From positions 1,232,481-1,296,480 of the forward strand of contig NZ_OZ007030.1 in the NCBI RefSeq assembly GCF_963931595.1: 64,000 nucleotides of DNA, in the 5' to 3' direction. This DNA is from an uncultured Subdoligranulum sp. (GTDB lineage: Bacteria > Bacillota > Clostridia > Oscillospirales > Ruminococcaceae). The notes under the pieces are model-generated. The model saw only the letters and a program-made list of their open reading frames with translations, was not told the DNA's origin and made no database searches. Numbering within the stretch: the stretch's first letter is position 1; each line of letters opens with the position of its first letter. Positions 34,509 through 43,065 of the stretch are shown here, piece after piece. The position numbers were made by a program, and so were the translations under genes.

Positions 34509-36018
34509 ATTCGTCAGTTTTGGGTACGACCTCTACAGATTCCTTTCCATAGTAGGGTGTCAGCCCCCACAAGTCGGGTCCCACCGACACATCCGTGTAA
34601 AACAGCAGCCAGGGCCGCTCCTCCTCCCCCAGCGGTGTGATTTCCACATCCGGCCGGTCCGGATCACTCAGGGAAGCCTCTCTCGCATCCAACGCCTTCG
34701 CAAAGGCGGACGCTTCTCCGCTGGCCAGTTCATACGCCGCTTCCAGGCTGGTGGCAAAATAATTGTCCTGTCCTTCTTTGACGGTATGGCTTCCAACACA
34801 GGCCATACAGACAAGCAGCATCACCGCGATCCGCGGCAGATACCTGCTATGCCGTTGTACAAACTGTTCGGCCCTGTGCAACGGAATCATCCGGATACGC
34901 GCAAACCAACCGAAGAAGAGAAATTCCGAAACCGTGAGCCCCAAAATAAAGGTCATCCAGACCACATTCAGAAGACGGCCGGCGCCAATGCCTCCCATGG
35001 TATAGGAAGGCAGGAAAATCATAGCCCACATCAACACAAACGTGCCGGCAAGTCCCAGCCAGGGATGGCGGAACAGCCGGTCTGGCACTTGCGTACTGGC
35101 GGCCAAATGATACAGCGGCAGTGCCAGCAGAACCAGCAGGCACAGCAGCGGCACATCCAGCCATCGGATCCACTGCATGGCTGCCAGAACAAAACTCTTA
35201 ACGATTGCCTCCGCCATTCCAGCCTGGGCAAAGCCATCGGCACGCACCCGCGTTCCCGGGGCGGTCACATTGACAATCAGTCCGCCAATGGATGCCACCA
35301 GCGCCGGGACAAGCCAGAAATTTTTGCACCGCAGGCACACCGCCGCCAGGAAGATCAGGATCAGAGCATTCAGTTCCCCGACCACCTGGTGTCCTCCACC
35401 GATGATCCAGCCAATCAGAAAACCCGACACCGCAAACAGCACCCGGCGCCCGGCCGAAACACGTTTCGGTTCACACAGCGCTACAGCGAGCCCTGCATTG
35501 AGCACCGCGAGGGAGAAATACGGCAGATAATTCATAGCCCCATTGAACCAGTAAAGGCCTTCCACAGGAGAAGGCATGCCTTCCACAAACGCAAACACCA
35601 GCAAAACCGTCAGCGCCAGCGGAAGCCGCTTCTGGGCAGGTTCCAGCCGGCGCACAAGAAGCCAGGTGCAGCCGTACAGGCAGAGAAACAACGGTACCAG
35701 AACGCACAGGAAGGTCAGTCCATACCATTGGTTTCCAAAAATCGCCGGCTGCAGGGCCAGCACAAAACCGGAAACGTACAACCCCTGCCAGTTCTGGAAG
35801 AAATAGACCGTTGTGTCCCACGCTGCCGCCAGCAGGCGAAGCCAGTCTGCGCCGTACTGCTGAACCACCGCATGGGTACGCGCCGCATAGACATAATCGT
35901 CTGCGGACGGACGCGCGTAAAAGGCCAGTATAATCGCCGGCAGCAGCAGAACCACAATAAACAGGATCAGCCGCCGCAGCCAGCGCTTCTGTGACACGGC
36001 ATCATGCCAAAAATCCAT
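34507..36018 (-). CDS. DUF6056 family polytopic membrane protein
   Basis: This 503-aa protein has roughly 10-12 hydrophobic membrane segments. The short motif ARPSADDYVYA lies after the first one, typical of DUF6056 and of GT-C-like glycosyltransferase folds, where an Asp-Asp pair sits in the first external loop. The C-terminal 90 residues are soluble. It may be a cell-surface glycosyltransferase, but there is no direct evidence. It is the last gene of the deoB-ydcF-esterase string. Confidence 0.65.
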   Translation of the reverse strand: MDFWHDAVSQKRWLRRLILFIVVLLLPAIILAFYARPSADDYVYAARTHAVVQQYGADWLRLLAAAWDTTVYFFQNWQGLYVSGFVLALQPAIFGNQWYGLTFLCVLVPLFLCLYGCTWLLVRRLEPAQKRLPLALTVLLVFAFVEGMPSPVEGLYWFNGAMNYLPYFSLAVLNAGLAVALCEPKRVSAGRRVLFAVSGFLIGWIIGGGHQVVGELNALILIFLAAVCLRCKNFWLVPALVASIGGLIVNVTAPGTRVRADGFAQAGMAEAIVKSFVLAAMQWIRWLDVPLLCLLVLLALPLYHLAASTQVPDRLFRHPWLGLAGTFVLMWAMIFLPSYTMGGIGAGRLLNVVWMTFILGLTVSEFLFFGWFARIRMIPLHRAEQFVQRHSRYLPRIAVMLLVCMACVGSHTVKEGQDNYFATSLEAAYELASGEASAFAKALDAREASLSDPDRPDVEITPLGEEERPWLLFYTDVSVGPDLWGLTPYYGKESVEVVPKTDE

Positions 36019-36045
36019 ACGATATTCCTTGCTCGCTTTGAACGG

Positions 36046-36807
36046 TTACGGATTGCCCAGTGTCATCTGCAGAAAGTATGTCCACTGCTTTTCCCACCAG
36101 GGCCAGTCATGGGAGACATCGGTTCCCCAGATATCCACAATGGGATGGATGTCCTTGCTCTCCAAAATGGACTGCAATTCTTTGGTGGAAGCCAGCAGAT
36201 CGTCTTCCCAGGCTCCCTGTCCGCAGCACATGATGAATTTATCGGCCTGTGCGTAGAGCTTTTTGTAAGGGTGATCTTCCGGGAAGTTGCGCATGTAATC
36301 GCAGGGAGAATTGCGATATACCAGGTCATCCATATAATTGCCGAAGAACATCCGGGAAGAATACAGACCGCTGAGCGCAATGGTACCATTGTAAAGGTCG
36401 GGACGGCGCAGGTAGAAATTCACTGCATGGCCGGCCCCCATGCTGGCGCCGCCCACCAGGACACGACCAGTGTGGTCTTCGCCCTGTTCGCGATTGATCT
36501 GCAGAATGCGCGGGGTCAGTTCCTCGCACACGTAGTTATACCACCGCTCCTGCATCTCGATGCGGGGACGCTCCGGCCCGTGATTATCCCAGCTTTCCGG
36601 GTCGATGCTGTCTGCGGTAAAGATCTGCAACTTGCCGCTGTCGATCCAGGGCGACGCCAGGTCACACATATGCCGGTCTTCCCAGTCATAAAACCGGCCG
36701 CTCTGGCACGGGAAAATGATGATGGGCCGTCCGGCATGCCCGTAGGCCTTGAATTCCATATCCCGGTCCAGATATCGGCTGTATTCCTTATAATAGCGGA
36801 TCTGCAT
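36046..36807 (-). CDS. Alpha/beta-hydrolase, esterase family
   Basis: This 253-aa cytoplasmic protein has the nucleophile elbow GGASMGAGHA, and a late His in TDVSHDWPWW is a good candidate for the triad. It resembles the putative esterase (esterase D/Fes-like) family. The substrate is unknown. GGAGGGAA precedes the ATG, and it lies 12 bp after the YdcF-like gene. Confidence 0.75.
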   Translation of the reverse strand: MQIRYYKEYSRYLDRDMEFKAYGHAGRPIIIFPCQSGRFYDWEDRHMCDLASPWIDSGKLQIFTADSIDPESWDNHGPERPRIEMQERWYNYVCEELTPRILQINREQGEDHTGRVLVGGASMGAGHAVNFYLRRPDLYNGTIALSGLYSSRMFFGNYMDDLVYRNSPCDYMRNFPEDHPYKKLYAQADKFIMCCGQGAWEDDLLASTKELQSILESKDIHPIVDIWGTDVSHDWPWWEKQWTYFLQMTLGNP

Positions 36808-36819
36808 GGCAGTTCCCTC

Positions 36820-37656
36820 CTATTGATAAAAAAATCGTTTGTTCAAATCCAAGAATCCTACCAGCGCGTGCATCGGCCCGCTGGCAGATGTTTTAAAAAC
36901 CCAATAATAGGCAAGCGCCAGCGCCTCCCGCAGATAGCACGGGATCACACTGCGCCAGGGTGTGGCAGCGGGCAGAGCGCTCGCCGTCGTGAAACCGGCC
37001 CGTTGTGCATAACGCCCCGCCCGATAGCAGTGAAAAGCATTGGACACATACACAATGGGGGTAGATTCATCATATCCTCTCTCGCGGAGAATTTCCAGTG
37101 AAAAGGCAAAATTTTCTTCCGTGGAGGTGGAGGCATTTTCCGCAACAATCCGTTCGGGGTCCAATCCCTTTCCAATCAGATAATCCCGCATGGCCTGCCC
37201 TTCCGGCACCCACTCGTCGCGTCCCTGCCCGCCGCTTGTAATGATCAGTACATCCGGGTGTGCTGCCGCGTAGGCGTATGCCTTATCCAGGCGGTACCGT
37301 AGCAGCGTACTCGGCCGATCCCGGCGCAATCCGGCTCCCAGCACAATCATGACCTTTTCCTGTCCCGTGGGCGGATTGGCATAACCACTGACTGCCACAA
37401 ACCCAATCAACAGTGCATAGCAAATGCCGGCGGCCACCAGAATCCACCAGACAACGCGCCCCAAGCCGGGCGCATGCAGCCAGGCATGCAGCGGCTTGTG
37501 CCAGATTGCGTAGGCCGTCACCCCGGCAGTCAGCAGCCAGACCATCAGATTGCCCATGTTGAAGTTGCTGGTGAAAGCCAGCCCTATGGAATAAACCACC
37601 AGCGCTCCTGTCAGCAAATATAGCAGAACAAGCGGCATCTTACTTGTGAATTTCAT
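36820..37656 (-). CDS. YdcF/DUF218-type membrane protein
   Basis: This 278-aa protein has three N-terminal membrane segments and a C-terminal DUF218 domain (VMIVLGAGLRRDRPSTLLRYR, SGGQG, ENASTSTEEN). DUF218 proteins of this type include SanA and ElyC, which affect envelope integrity. The ATG at 37656 lies inside the end of deoB with GGAG six bases upstream; a second ATG at 37638 has none. The overlap suggests translational coupling to deoB. Confidence 0.8.
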   Translation of the reverse strand: MKFTSKMPLVLLYLLTGALVVYSIGLAFTSNFNMGNLMVWLLTAGVTAYAIWHKPLHAWLHAPGLGRVVWWILVAAGICYALLIGFVAVSGYANPPTGQEKVMIVLGAGLRRDRPSTLLRYRLDKAYAYAAAHPDVLIITSGGQGRDEWVPEGQAMRDYLIGKGLDPERIVAENASTSTEENFAFSLEILRERGYDESTPIVYVSNAFHCYRAGRYAQRAGFTTASALPAATPWRSVIPCYLREALALAYYWVFKTSASGPMHALVGFLDLNKRFFYQ

Positions 37657-38815
37657 CATAGACTCCGCAGCCAGCCGGACAATACGGAACATGCAGGCTC
37701 TGGCAGACCGTATCTGCGATGGTGGCAAAGCTGTACCGTGTATGCAGATTGACACCGGCCTGAATCTCGTCGCCGCAGATCAAAAACGGCACATACTCCC
37801 GGGTATGGTCGGTGGTCCTGGTGTAGCTGGGGTCGCAGCCGTGGTCGGCAGTGACCATCAGGATATCCCCGGGGCGCATCCTGGCCCGGAACGCCGGCAG
37901 CCAGTCATTGAATTCTGCCGCCGCCGCCGCGTATCCTGCCACATCCCGGCGATGCCCGTACAGCATATCAAAATCCACAAGATTCACAAAGGCCAGGCCC
38001 TCAAAGTCACGGTCGGCCAGTTCCAGCGTCACCTGCAAACCTTCTGTATTGCCGCTGGTGCGGATCGTTTCCCCGACACCCTTTCCGGCAAAGATGTCAT
38101 GAATTTTTCCAACACCGATCGTGGACTTGCCGGCTGCCTGCAGGGCGTCCAGCATGGTATCCCGTGGCGGCACCAGGCTGTAATCATGACGGCGGGAGGT
38201 ACGGGTAAAGTTGGCGGCACAGTCTCCGATAAACGGACGGGCAATCACACGGCCCACGCCATACTTGCCGGTCAGCAGTTCCCGGGCCTGCTGGCAGATT
38301 TCATAGAGCTTCTCCACCGGCACAACAGCCTCGTTGGCCGCAATCTGGAAGACACTGTCCGCCGAGGTATATACGATGAGAGCCCCGGTCTTCATGTGCT
38401 CCTCCCCGTAATCGCGGATGACTTCGGTACCGGAATACGGCTTGTTGCACAGCACTTTATATCCGGTCCTGGCCGTAAATGCGTCCAGCAGATCCTGCGG
38501 GAATCCGTCCGGGAAAGTCGGCAGCGGCTCTGCGCTGAGCAGACCGGCGATTTCCCAGTGTCCGATGGTGGTATCCTTTCCCGCGCTCGCCTCCCGCAAA
38601 CGCGCAAAGCTTCCGATGGGGTGCTCTGCGGGTACACCGCAAGTCACTCCGTCCAGATTGAACAGGCCCAGTTCTGCCAGATGATCGCCTTTGAAATTGG
38701 GATGGGCTGCAATCGCAGCCAGTGTATTGGTTCCTGCATCACCGAACTGCGCAGCGTCCGGCTCCGCGCCGACGCCAAAGCTGTCCAGAACAATGAGAAA
38801 GACTCGTTTTGCCAT
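37640..38815 (-). CDS. deoB: Phosphopentomutase
   Basis: This 391-aa alkaline-phosphatase-superfamily enzyme interconverts ribose (or deoxyribose) 1- and 5-phosphate in nucleoside salvage. The metal-binding N-terminus (LIVLDSFGVGAEPDA) and the catalytic GKDTTIGHWE are present, as is the C-terminal MVTADHGCDPSYTRTTDHTRE. GGAG lies ten bases upstream of the ATG. Its own promoter precedes it; no other nucleoside genes are near. Confidence 0.96.
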   Translation of the reverse strand: MAKRVFLIVLDSFGVGAEPDAAQFGDAGTNTLAAIAAHPNFKGDHLAELGLFNLDGVTCGVPAEHPIGSFARLREASAGKDTTIGHWEIAGLLSAEPLPTFPDGFPQDLLDAFTARTGYKVLCNKPYSGTEVIRDYGEEHMKTGALIVYTSADSVFQIAANEAVVPVEKLYEICQQARELLTGKYGVGRVIARPFIGDCAANFTRTSRRHDYSLVPPRDTMLDALQAAGKSTIGVGKIHDIFAGKGVGETIRTSGNTEGLQVTLELADRDFEGLAFVNLVDFDMLYGHRRDVAGYAAAAAEFNDWLPAFRARMRPGDILMVTADHGCDPSYTRTTDHTREYVPFLICGDEIQAGVNLHTRYSFATIADTVCQSLHVPYCPAGCGVYDEIHK

Positions 38816-38872
38816 AGTCTATAGTCTCCTGTCGCAAAATAGAGAATGTTACAATAAGCCATTGTGAGGTAT

Positions 38873-38901
38873 ATTATACTCTATGGCCGCAAAAATGTAA
38901 A
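38873..38901 (-). promoter_or_regulatory. Promoter of the deoB operon
   Basis: Minus-strand TTTACA (38896-38901), 17 bp, TATAAT (38873-38878). Confidence 0.75.
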
Positions 38902-38980
38902 ATGTTTCATCATTTTTTCCACCAGGATGCCTTATGAACTATCTGAATTGGTAAAATGCGAGTAAAAAATGCACTGGGAC

Positions 38981-39010
38981 TTGTCTAGAGGTTCAAAATT
39001 GTAGTATAAT
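38981..39010 (+). promoter_or_regulatory. Promoter of pyk-luxS
   Basis: TTGTCT (38981-38986), 18 bp, TATAAT (39005-39010), 48 bp before the start codon. Confidence 0.65.
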
Positions 39011-39058
39011 AGCGCCGTACAGTGTTTATGAATAAAGAATCCATGGAGGCATTTGTAT

Positions 39059-40804
39059 ATGCGTAAAACAAAGATCGTTTGCACGATGGGACCTTCCACC
39101 GACAAGCCTGGCATTCTTCGTCAGCTGCTTGAAAACGGCATGGATGTGGCCCGTTTCAATTTTTCCCACGGTGATTACGAGGAGCACAAAGGACGCCTGG
39201 ATGCGCTGCGCGCTCTGACCGAAGAAATGGATCTGCCGGTCGCTGCCATGTTGGATACCAAAGGCCCGGAAATCCGTCTGGGCGTTTTTGCCAACGGCTC
39301 TGAGAACCTGCATGCCGGCCAGAAGTTCACTCTCACCACCCGGGAATTGGAGGGCACCAACGAGATTTGTTCCGTTACGTATAAGGATCTGCCCCGTGAT
39401 GTTGCCCCCGGCGGACGGATCATGCTGGATGACGGTCTGATCGAACTTCTGATTGACTCCGTGGAAGATACCGAAATCCACTGCACCGTACAGAATGACG
39501 GCGTCATCAAAACCAAGAAGGGCGTCAATGTTCCCGGCGTGCATCTGTCCATGCCGTATATGAGCCAGCGTGACCGCAACGATATCCTGTTCGGCATTGA
39601 GCAGGGATTCGATCTGATCTCCGCCAGCTTTACCCGTAACGCCCAGGATATCATGGAGATCCGCCATCTGCTGGACGAGCACAACTGCACCATGCGTATT
39701 ATCGCCAAGATCGAGAACCAGGAGGGCATCGACAACATCGATGAAATCCTGACCGTTGCGGACGGCATCATGGTAGCGCGCGGTGACATGGGCGTGGAAA
39801 TCGACTACGCCGAAATCCCTGCCATTCAGAAGCACCTGATTGACCGCGCCATGAGCACCGGCAAGATCTGCATCACCGCCACGCAGATGCTGGATTCCAT
39901 GATTGTAAATCCCCGTCCCACCCGTGCCGAAATCACCGACGTTGCCAACGCCATCTATGATGGCACCGGTGCCGTCATGCTTTCCGGCGAGACCGCTGCC
40001 GGCAAGTATCCGGTGGAGGCCCTGAAGGCCATGGCGACCATCGCCGAGACCACCGAGGCCGATTCCAGCTTCGACAGCCTGGTTCATCACGCAGGCAATC
40101 AGGATTCTCACCTGACGATCGGCGCGGCTGTCGCCCATGCCGCCTGCACCACTGCCGGTGATATCGGTGCCACCGCCATCATCTCGGCCTCCAAGAGTGG
40201 CGAGACGGCCCGGCTGCTGAGCCGTTTCCGTCCTGACACGGCGATCATCGCCTGTGTGCTGGATGAGCGCACCCGCCGCCAGATGAACATCTACCGTGGC
40301 ATCACGCCTCTGCTGATGGGATATGCCAGTTCCACCGATGAGCTGATCAACATGTCTGTGGACGCAGCTGAAAAGGCAAACCTTGTTCACTCTGGTGATC
40401 TGGTGGTTGTCACGGCCGGCGTTCCTGTGGGCGTTTCCGGCACCACCAATATGATCAAGATTCATCTGGTCGGCAACACGCTGCTGGCCGGTGTGGGCAT
40501 TGGCCAGCACAACGCCAAGGGCGAAGTCTGTGTCTGCCGCAACGCCGCCGAGGCCGAAAAGAAGTTCAAACCCGGCCAGATTCTGGTGCTCCCCTTTACC
40601 ACCAATACCATGCTCCCCTATATGAAGGAAGCTGCCGGTATCATTACCGAAGAGGCCGGCACCAACAGCCACTCCGCCATTGTTGGCCTCACGCTGGACA
40701 AGGCTGTGATCGTCGGTGCCTCCAACGCCACCCGTACCCTGAAGGACGGCATGATGATTTCCATGGACTGCTCTCGCGGCATCGTCCAGGCCATGCCGGA
40801 GTGA
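39059..40804 (+). CDS. pyk: Pyruvate kinase with C-terminal PEP-utiliser domain
   Basis: This 581-aa enzyme makes ATP and pyruvate from PEP at the end of glycolysis. The N-terminal barrel includes ARFNFSHG, LDTKGPEIR and the catalytic MRIIAKIENQEG; MVARGDMGVE and SGETAAGKYP follow. After the usual C-terminal domain there is an extra swivelling domain (about 490-581) with TNSHSAIVGL, which retains the His of the PEP-utiliser family. This layout is known from Bacillus-type pyruvate kinases. The ATG at 39059 has GGAGG nine bases upstream. luxS follows after seven bases. Confidence 0.96.
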   Translation: MRKTKIVCTMGPSTDKPGILRQLLENGMDVARFNFSHGDYEEHKGRLDALRALTEEMDLPVAAMLDTKGPEIRLGVFANGSENLHAGQKFTLTTRELEGTNEICSVTYKDLPRDVAPGGRIMLDDGLIELLIDSVEDTEIHCTVQNDGVIKTKKGVNVPGVHLSMPYMSQRDRNDILFGIEQGFDLISASFTRNAQDIMEIRHLLDEHNCTMRIIAKIENQEGIDNIDEILTVADGIMVARGDMGVEIDYAEIPAIQKHLIDRAMSTGKICITATQMLDSMIVNPRPTRAEITDVANAIYDGTGAVMLSGETAAGKYPVEALKAMATIAETTEADSSFDSLVHHAGNQDSHLTIGAAVAHAACTTAGDIGATAIISASKSGETARLLSRFRPDTAIIACVLDERTRRQMNIYRGITPLLMGYASSTDELINMSVDAAEKANLVHSGDLVVVTAGVPVGVSGTTNMIKIHLVGNTLLAGVGIGQHNAKGEVCVCRNAAEAEKKFKPGQILVLPFTTNTMLPYMKEAAGIITEEAGTNSHSAIVGLTLDKAVIVGASNATRTLKDGMMISMDCSRGIVQAMPE

Positions 40805-40811
40805 GGACAAA

Positions 40812-41273
40812 ATGGAACGTATTGCCAGTTTTTGCGTAGATCATTCCAAACTGCTCCCCGGCATGTATCTTTCCCGCCAGGATGGTCCCGACGGAGAGAT
40901 TCTGACCTGGGACATTCGCATGAAACGTCCCAACCAGGGGCAGTATCTTTCCCCTGCCGCGGCACACACGCTGGAGCACCTGTTCGCCACCTACGCGCGC
41001 AACAGTAAATACAGCAAAGGTGTTGTGTATGTCGGTCCCATGGGATGCCTGACAGGATTTTATCTGTTGACAACCGGCCTGTCCGATACCGAAGCGCTGG
41101 ATCTGGTTCGCAGTGCCTTTGCCTGGATGGCAAGCTATGACGGCGAAATTCCCGGTGCCTCCGCCGTGGAATGCGGCAACTATCTGATGATGGATCCCAT
41201 TGCCGCCCGTGCGGAAGCCGCGGCCATGCTGCCGGTTCTGAATGCACTGGACGCTGATCATCTGCGGTATTGA
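40812..41273 (+). CDS. luxS: S-ribosylhomocysteine lyase LuxS
   Basis: This 153-aa metalloenzyme splits S-ribosylhomocysteine into homocysteine and DPD, the precursor of autoinducer-2. The metal ligands are visible as HTLEH (residues 52-56) and Cys121 in VECGNY; the catalytic Cys79 lies in GPMGCLTGFY. It is linked to pyk on one transcript and followed by a strong terminator. Pfs/MtnN is not in the window, so a role in methyl-cycle recycling versus signalling cannot be separated. Confidence 0.97.
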   Translation: MERIASFCVDHSKLLPGMYLSRQDGPDGEILTWDIRMKRPNQGQYLSPAAAHTLEHLFATYARNSKYSKGVVYVGPMGCLTGFYLLTTGLSDTEALDLVRSAFAWMASYDGEIPGASAVECGNYLMMDPIAARAEAAAMLPVLNALDADHLRY

Positions 41274-41293
41274 TCTTTAAATAAAGTATAAAA

Positions 41294-41325
41294 AACGGAA
41301 CAGCAATATTGCTGTTCCGTTCTTT
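41294..41325. terminator. Bidirectional terminator between luxS and pta
   Basis: A 14-bp perfect inverted repeat (41294-41307 and 41308-41321), with T-rich sequence on one side and five A residues on the other, lies between convergent genes. Confidence 0.85.
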
Positions 41326-41351
41326 CTAATATATGGTTATGTAGGATGCTT

Positions 41352-42317
41352 TCAGATCAGCGCAGCGGTAATCAGAGCCATCTTATAGACTTCCTCCGCA
41401 TTGCAGCCGCGGGACAGGTCGTTGATCGGCGCATTCAGGCCCTGGAGAATGGGGCCGTATGCCTCATAGCCGCCCAGACGCTGTGCGATCTTGTAGCCGA
41501 TATTGCCGGCGTTGATGTTGGGGAAGATGAAGGTATTGGCATAGCCCGCCACCTTGGAACCGGGAGCTTTCAGCTGACCGACTTCGGGAGCCACGGCAGC
41601 ATCGAACTGGAGTTCACCATCTACCTTCAGTTCCGGATGGGCTTCCTGCACACGCAGTGTTGCATTGCGCATCTTGTCAACCGTCTCGCCCTTGCCGGAG
41701 CCTTTGGTGGAATAGGACAGCAGCGCCACGCGCGGGTCAATACCAAAGATCTGTGCGGTGTGAGCAGTTTCCACCGTGGACTCCACAATCTCGTCCTCGC
41801 TGGGATCGATGTTGATGGCGCAGTCACCCATGGCGATGCTCTCATTGCCGCGCATCAGGATGAAGCAGGAGCTGACAGACTTGATGCCGGGCTTGCACTT
41901 GATCAGCTGCAGTGCCGGACGAACGGTATCAGCGGTGGAATAGGTGGCACCGCCCAGCAGGCAGTCCGCCTTGCCCATCTTGACCAGCATGGTGCCAAAA
42001 TAGTTGGACTTGGCCAGCGCCGCACGGCACTGCTCCTCGGTCATCTTGCCCTTGCGGAGTTCCACCATCTTGGCGACCATTTCCTCAAAGCCATCGTAAG
42101 CAGCAGGATTCAGGATTTCTGCGCCAGTGATATCGAAGCCAGCTTCCGCGGCCGCCTTTTTGACGGCTTCCGGCTCGCCCAGCAGAATCACACGCAGCGT
42201 CTTGCCCGCCAGCAGCCGACTGGCCGCCGACAGAATCCGGGCGTCTGTTCCCTCCGTAAAGACAATAGACTTGGATTCCGTGCGCAGCTTGGCTTCAAAA
42301 TTTTCAAAAATGGACAT
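41352..42317 (-). CDS. pta: Phosphate acetyltransferase
   Basis: This 321-aa enzyme converts acetyl-CoA and phosphate to acetyl phosphate, the first half of the acetate/ATP pathway. It is the short form without the N-terminal regulatory domains. The conserved DCLLGGATYSTADTVRPAL and the SCFILM and AINIDPS regions are present. The ATG at 42317 is preceded by GGAGG eleven bases upstream. The partner acetate kinase is not in the window. Confidence 0.95.
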   Translation of the reverse strand: MSIFENFEAKLRTESKSIVFTEGTDARILSAASRLLAGKTLRVILLGEPEAVKKAAAEAGFDITGAEILNPAAYDGFEEMVAKMVELRKGKMTEEQCRAALAKSNYFGTMLVKMGKADCLLGGATYSTADTVRPALQLIKCKPGIKSVSSCFILMRGNESIAMGDCAINIDPSEDEIVESTVETAHTAQIFGIDPRVALLSYSTKGSGKGETVDKMRNATLRVQEAHPELKVDGELQFDAAVAPEVGQLKAPGSKVAGYANTFIFPNINAGNIGYKIAQRLGGYEAYGPILQGLNAPINDLSRGCNAEEVYKMALITAALI

Positions 42318-42391
42318 ACAAAAAACTACCTCCATATCTATTCACGCAGAAATATTGACACAAATATCCTCTGCTTGACGCTAACAGAATT

Positions 42392-42420
42392 ATTATAGCA
42401 TCCATTTTGCAAATTGCAAA
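42392..42420 (-). promoter_or_regulatory. Promoter of pta
   Basis: Minus-strand TTTGCA (42415-42420), 17 bp, TATAAT (42392-42397). Confidence 0.6.
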
Positions 42421-42521
42421 GAATCGGTACGTTTTCACAACAGATTGGGCAAGAAATATGCGAAACCGCAAGATACTTCACAAAGTTAATAAAATGTCAA
42501 ATATGGATTGGTATTTTTTTG

Positions 42522-42752
42522 TCAATTCCGACATGGTGGTTCCCACCCGTAGGACCGGTAAAATGCCTCGATTTCCTTCTGGTTCCGTACCACAACAGCC
42601 TGCTGCAGGGCGCCTGTTTTAGGGTCCAGGAAGCCAATCAGTGTCTCCCCTGTACAGATGCTGCTTTGCGTCCTGATATCCGCCGCCGTCCTGCCCGCCG
42701 GGGGTGTCAAGTGGTTTTTCTGTTTTCTGCCTTTCCAGCGAGCGAACCACAT
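42522..42752 (-). CDS. Small conserved protein with SICTGE motif
   Basis: This 76-aa soluble protein has a basic N-terminal third, then SSICTGETLIGFLDPKTG and ends with EIEAFYRSYGW. I recall small clostridial proteins with the same ICTGE...GF.D..TG...AF...YG pattern, often wrongly labelled aspartate dehydrogenase in databases. The function is unknown. It starts one base after the stop codon of the DUF1294 gene (TGA then ATG), with GGGGGATGG upstream, so the two are coupled. About 200 bp of A+T-rich sequence with no clear gene separates it from pta. Confidence 0.65.
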   Translation of the reverse strand: MWFARWKGRKQKNHLTPPAGRTAADIRTQSSICTGETLIGFLDPKTGALQQAVVVRNQKEIEAFYRSYGWEPPCRN

Positions 42753-43019
42753 TCAAAACCATCCCCCGATCCAGACGCACACCAGAATCTGTGCCACCAG
42801 AATCAGCGGCATACCAATGACAAAATACCAGTGCTTTGTTTTGTGATGCCACAGGTACATCCCTAAAATGGCCCCCAGACTGCCGCCCAGCAGTGCCACA
42901 GCAAACAGGGTACGCTCCGGTATGCGCCATGCATGTTTCCGGGCGCGGTACTTATCCGCTCTCATCAGTCCCCATGCCGCCAGGTTGATCAAGATCAGAT
43001 ATAAAATCAGTATTTTCAT
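42753..43019 (-). CDS. DUF1294 small membrane protein
   Basis: This 88-aa protein has about three hydrophobic segments and the family pattern (MRADKYRARKHAWRIPERTL, then LLGGSLGAILGMYLWHHKTKH). The function of DUF1294 is unknown. The ATG at 43019 has no ribosome-binding site; a promoter -10 element ends six bases upstream, so the mRNA may start at the initiation codon. A GTG at 43037 is an alternative but would overlap the promoter. Confidence 0.82.
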   Translation of the reverse strand: MKILILYLILINLAAWGLMRADKYRARKHAWRIPERTLFAVALLGGSLGAILGMYLWHHKTKHWYFVIGMPLILVAQILVCVWIGGWF

Positions 43020-43025
43020 ATCTGC

Positions 43026-43055
43026 ATTATACGTCACCGCCGGGCTGCTTGTCCA
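43026..43055 (-). promoter_or_regulatory. Promoter of the DUF1294-SICTGE pair, possibly leaderless
   Basis: Minus-strand TGGACA (43050-43055), 18 bp, TATAAT (43026-43031). The -10 element ends six bases before the ATG at 43019. Confidence 0.6.
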
Positions 43056-43065
43056 GTGGTAGGGT

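Noticed and set aside
39026..40810. Minus-strand frame of 594 aa opposite pyk
   Set aside because: Antisense shadow; its Gly/His/Asp-rich repeats mirror pyk codons.
42476..42500. Second pta promoter based on TTGACA at 42495-42500
   Set aside because: The nearest -10-like hexamer is 19 bp away and poor; the TTTGCA-17-TATAAT pair is better placed.
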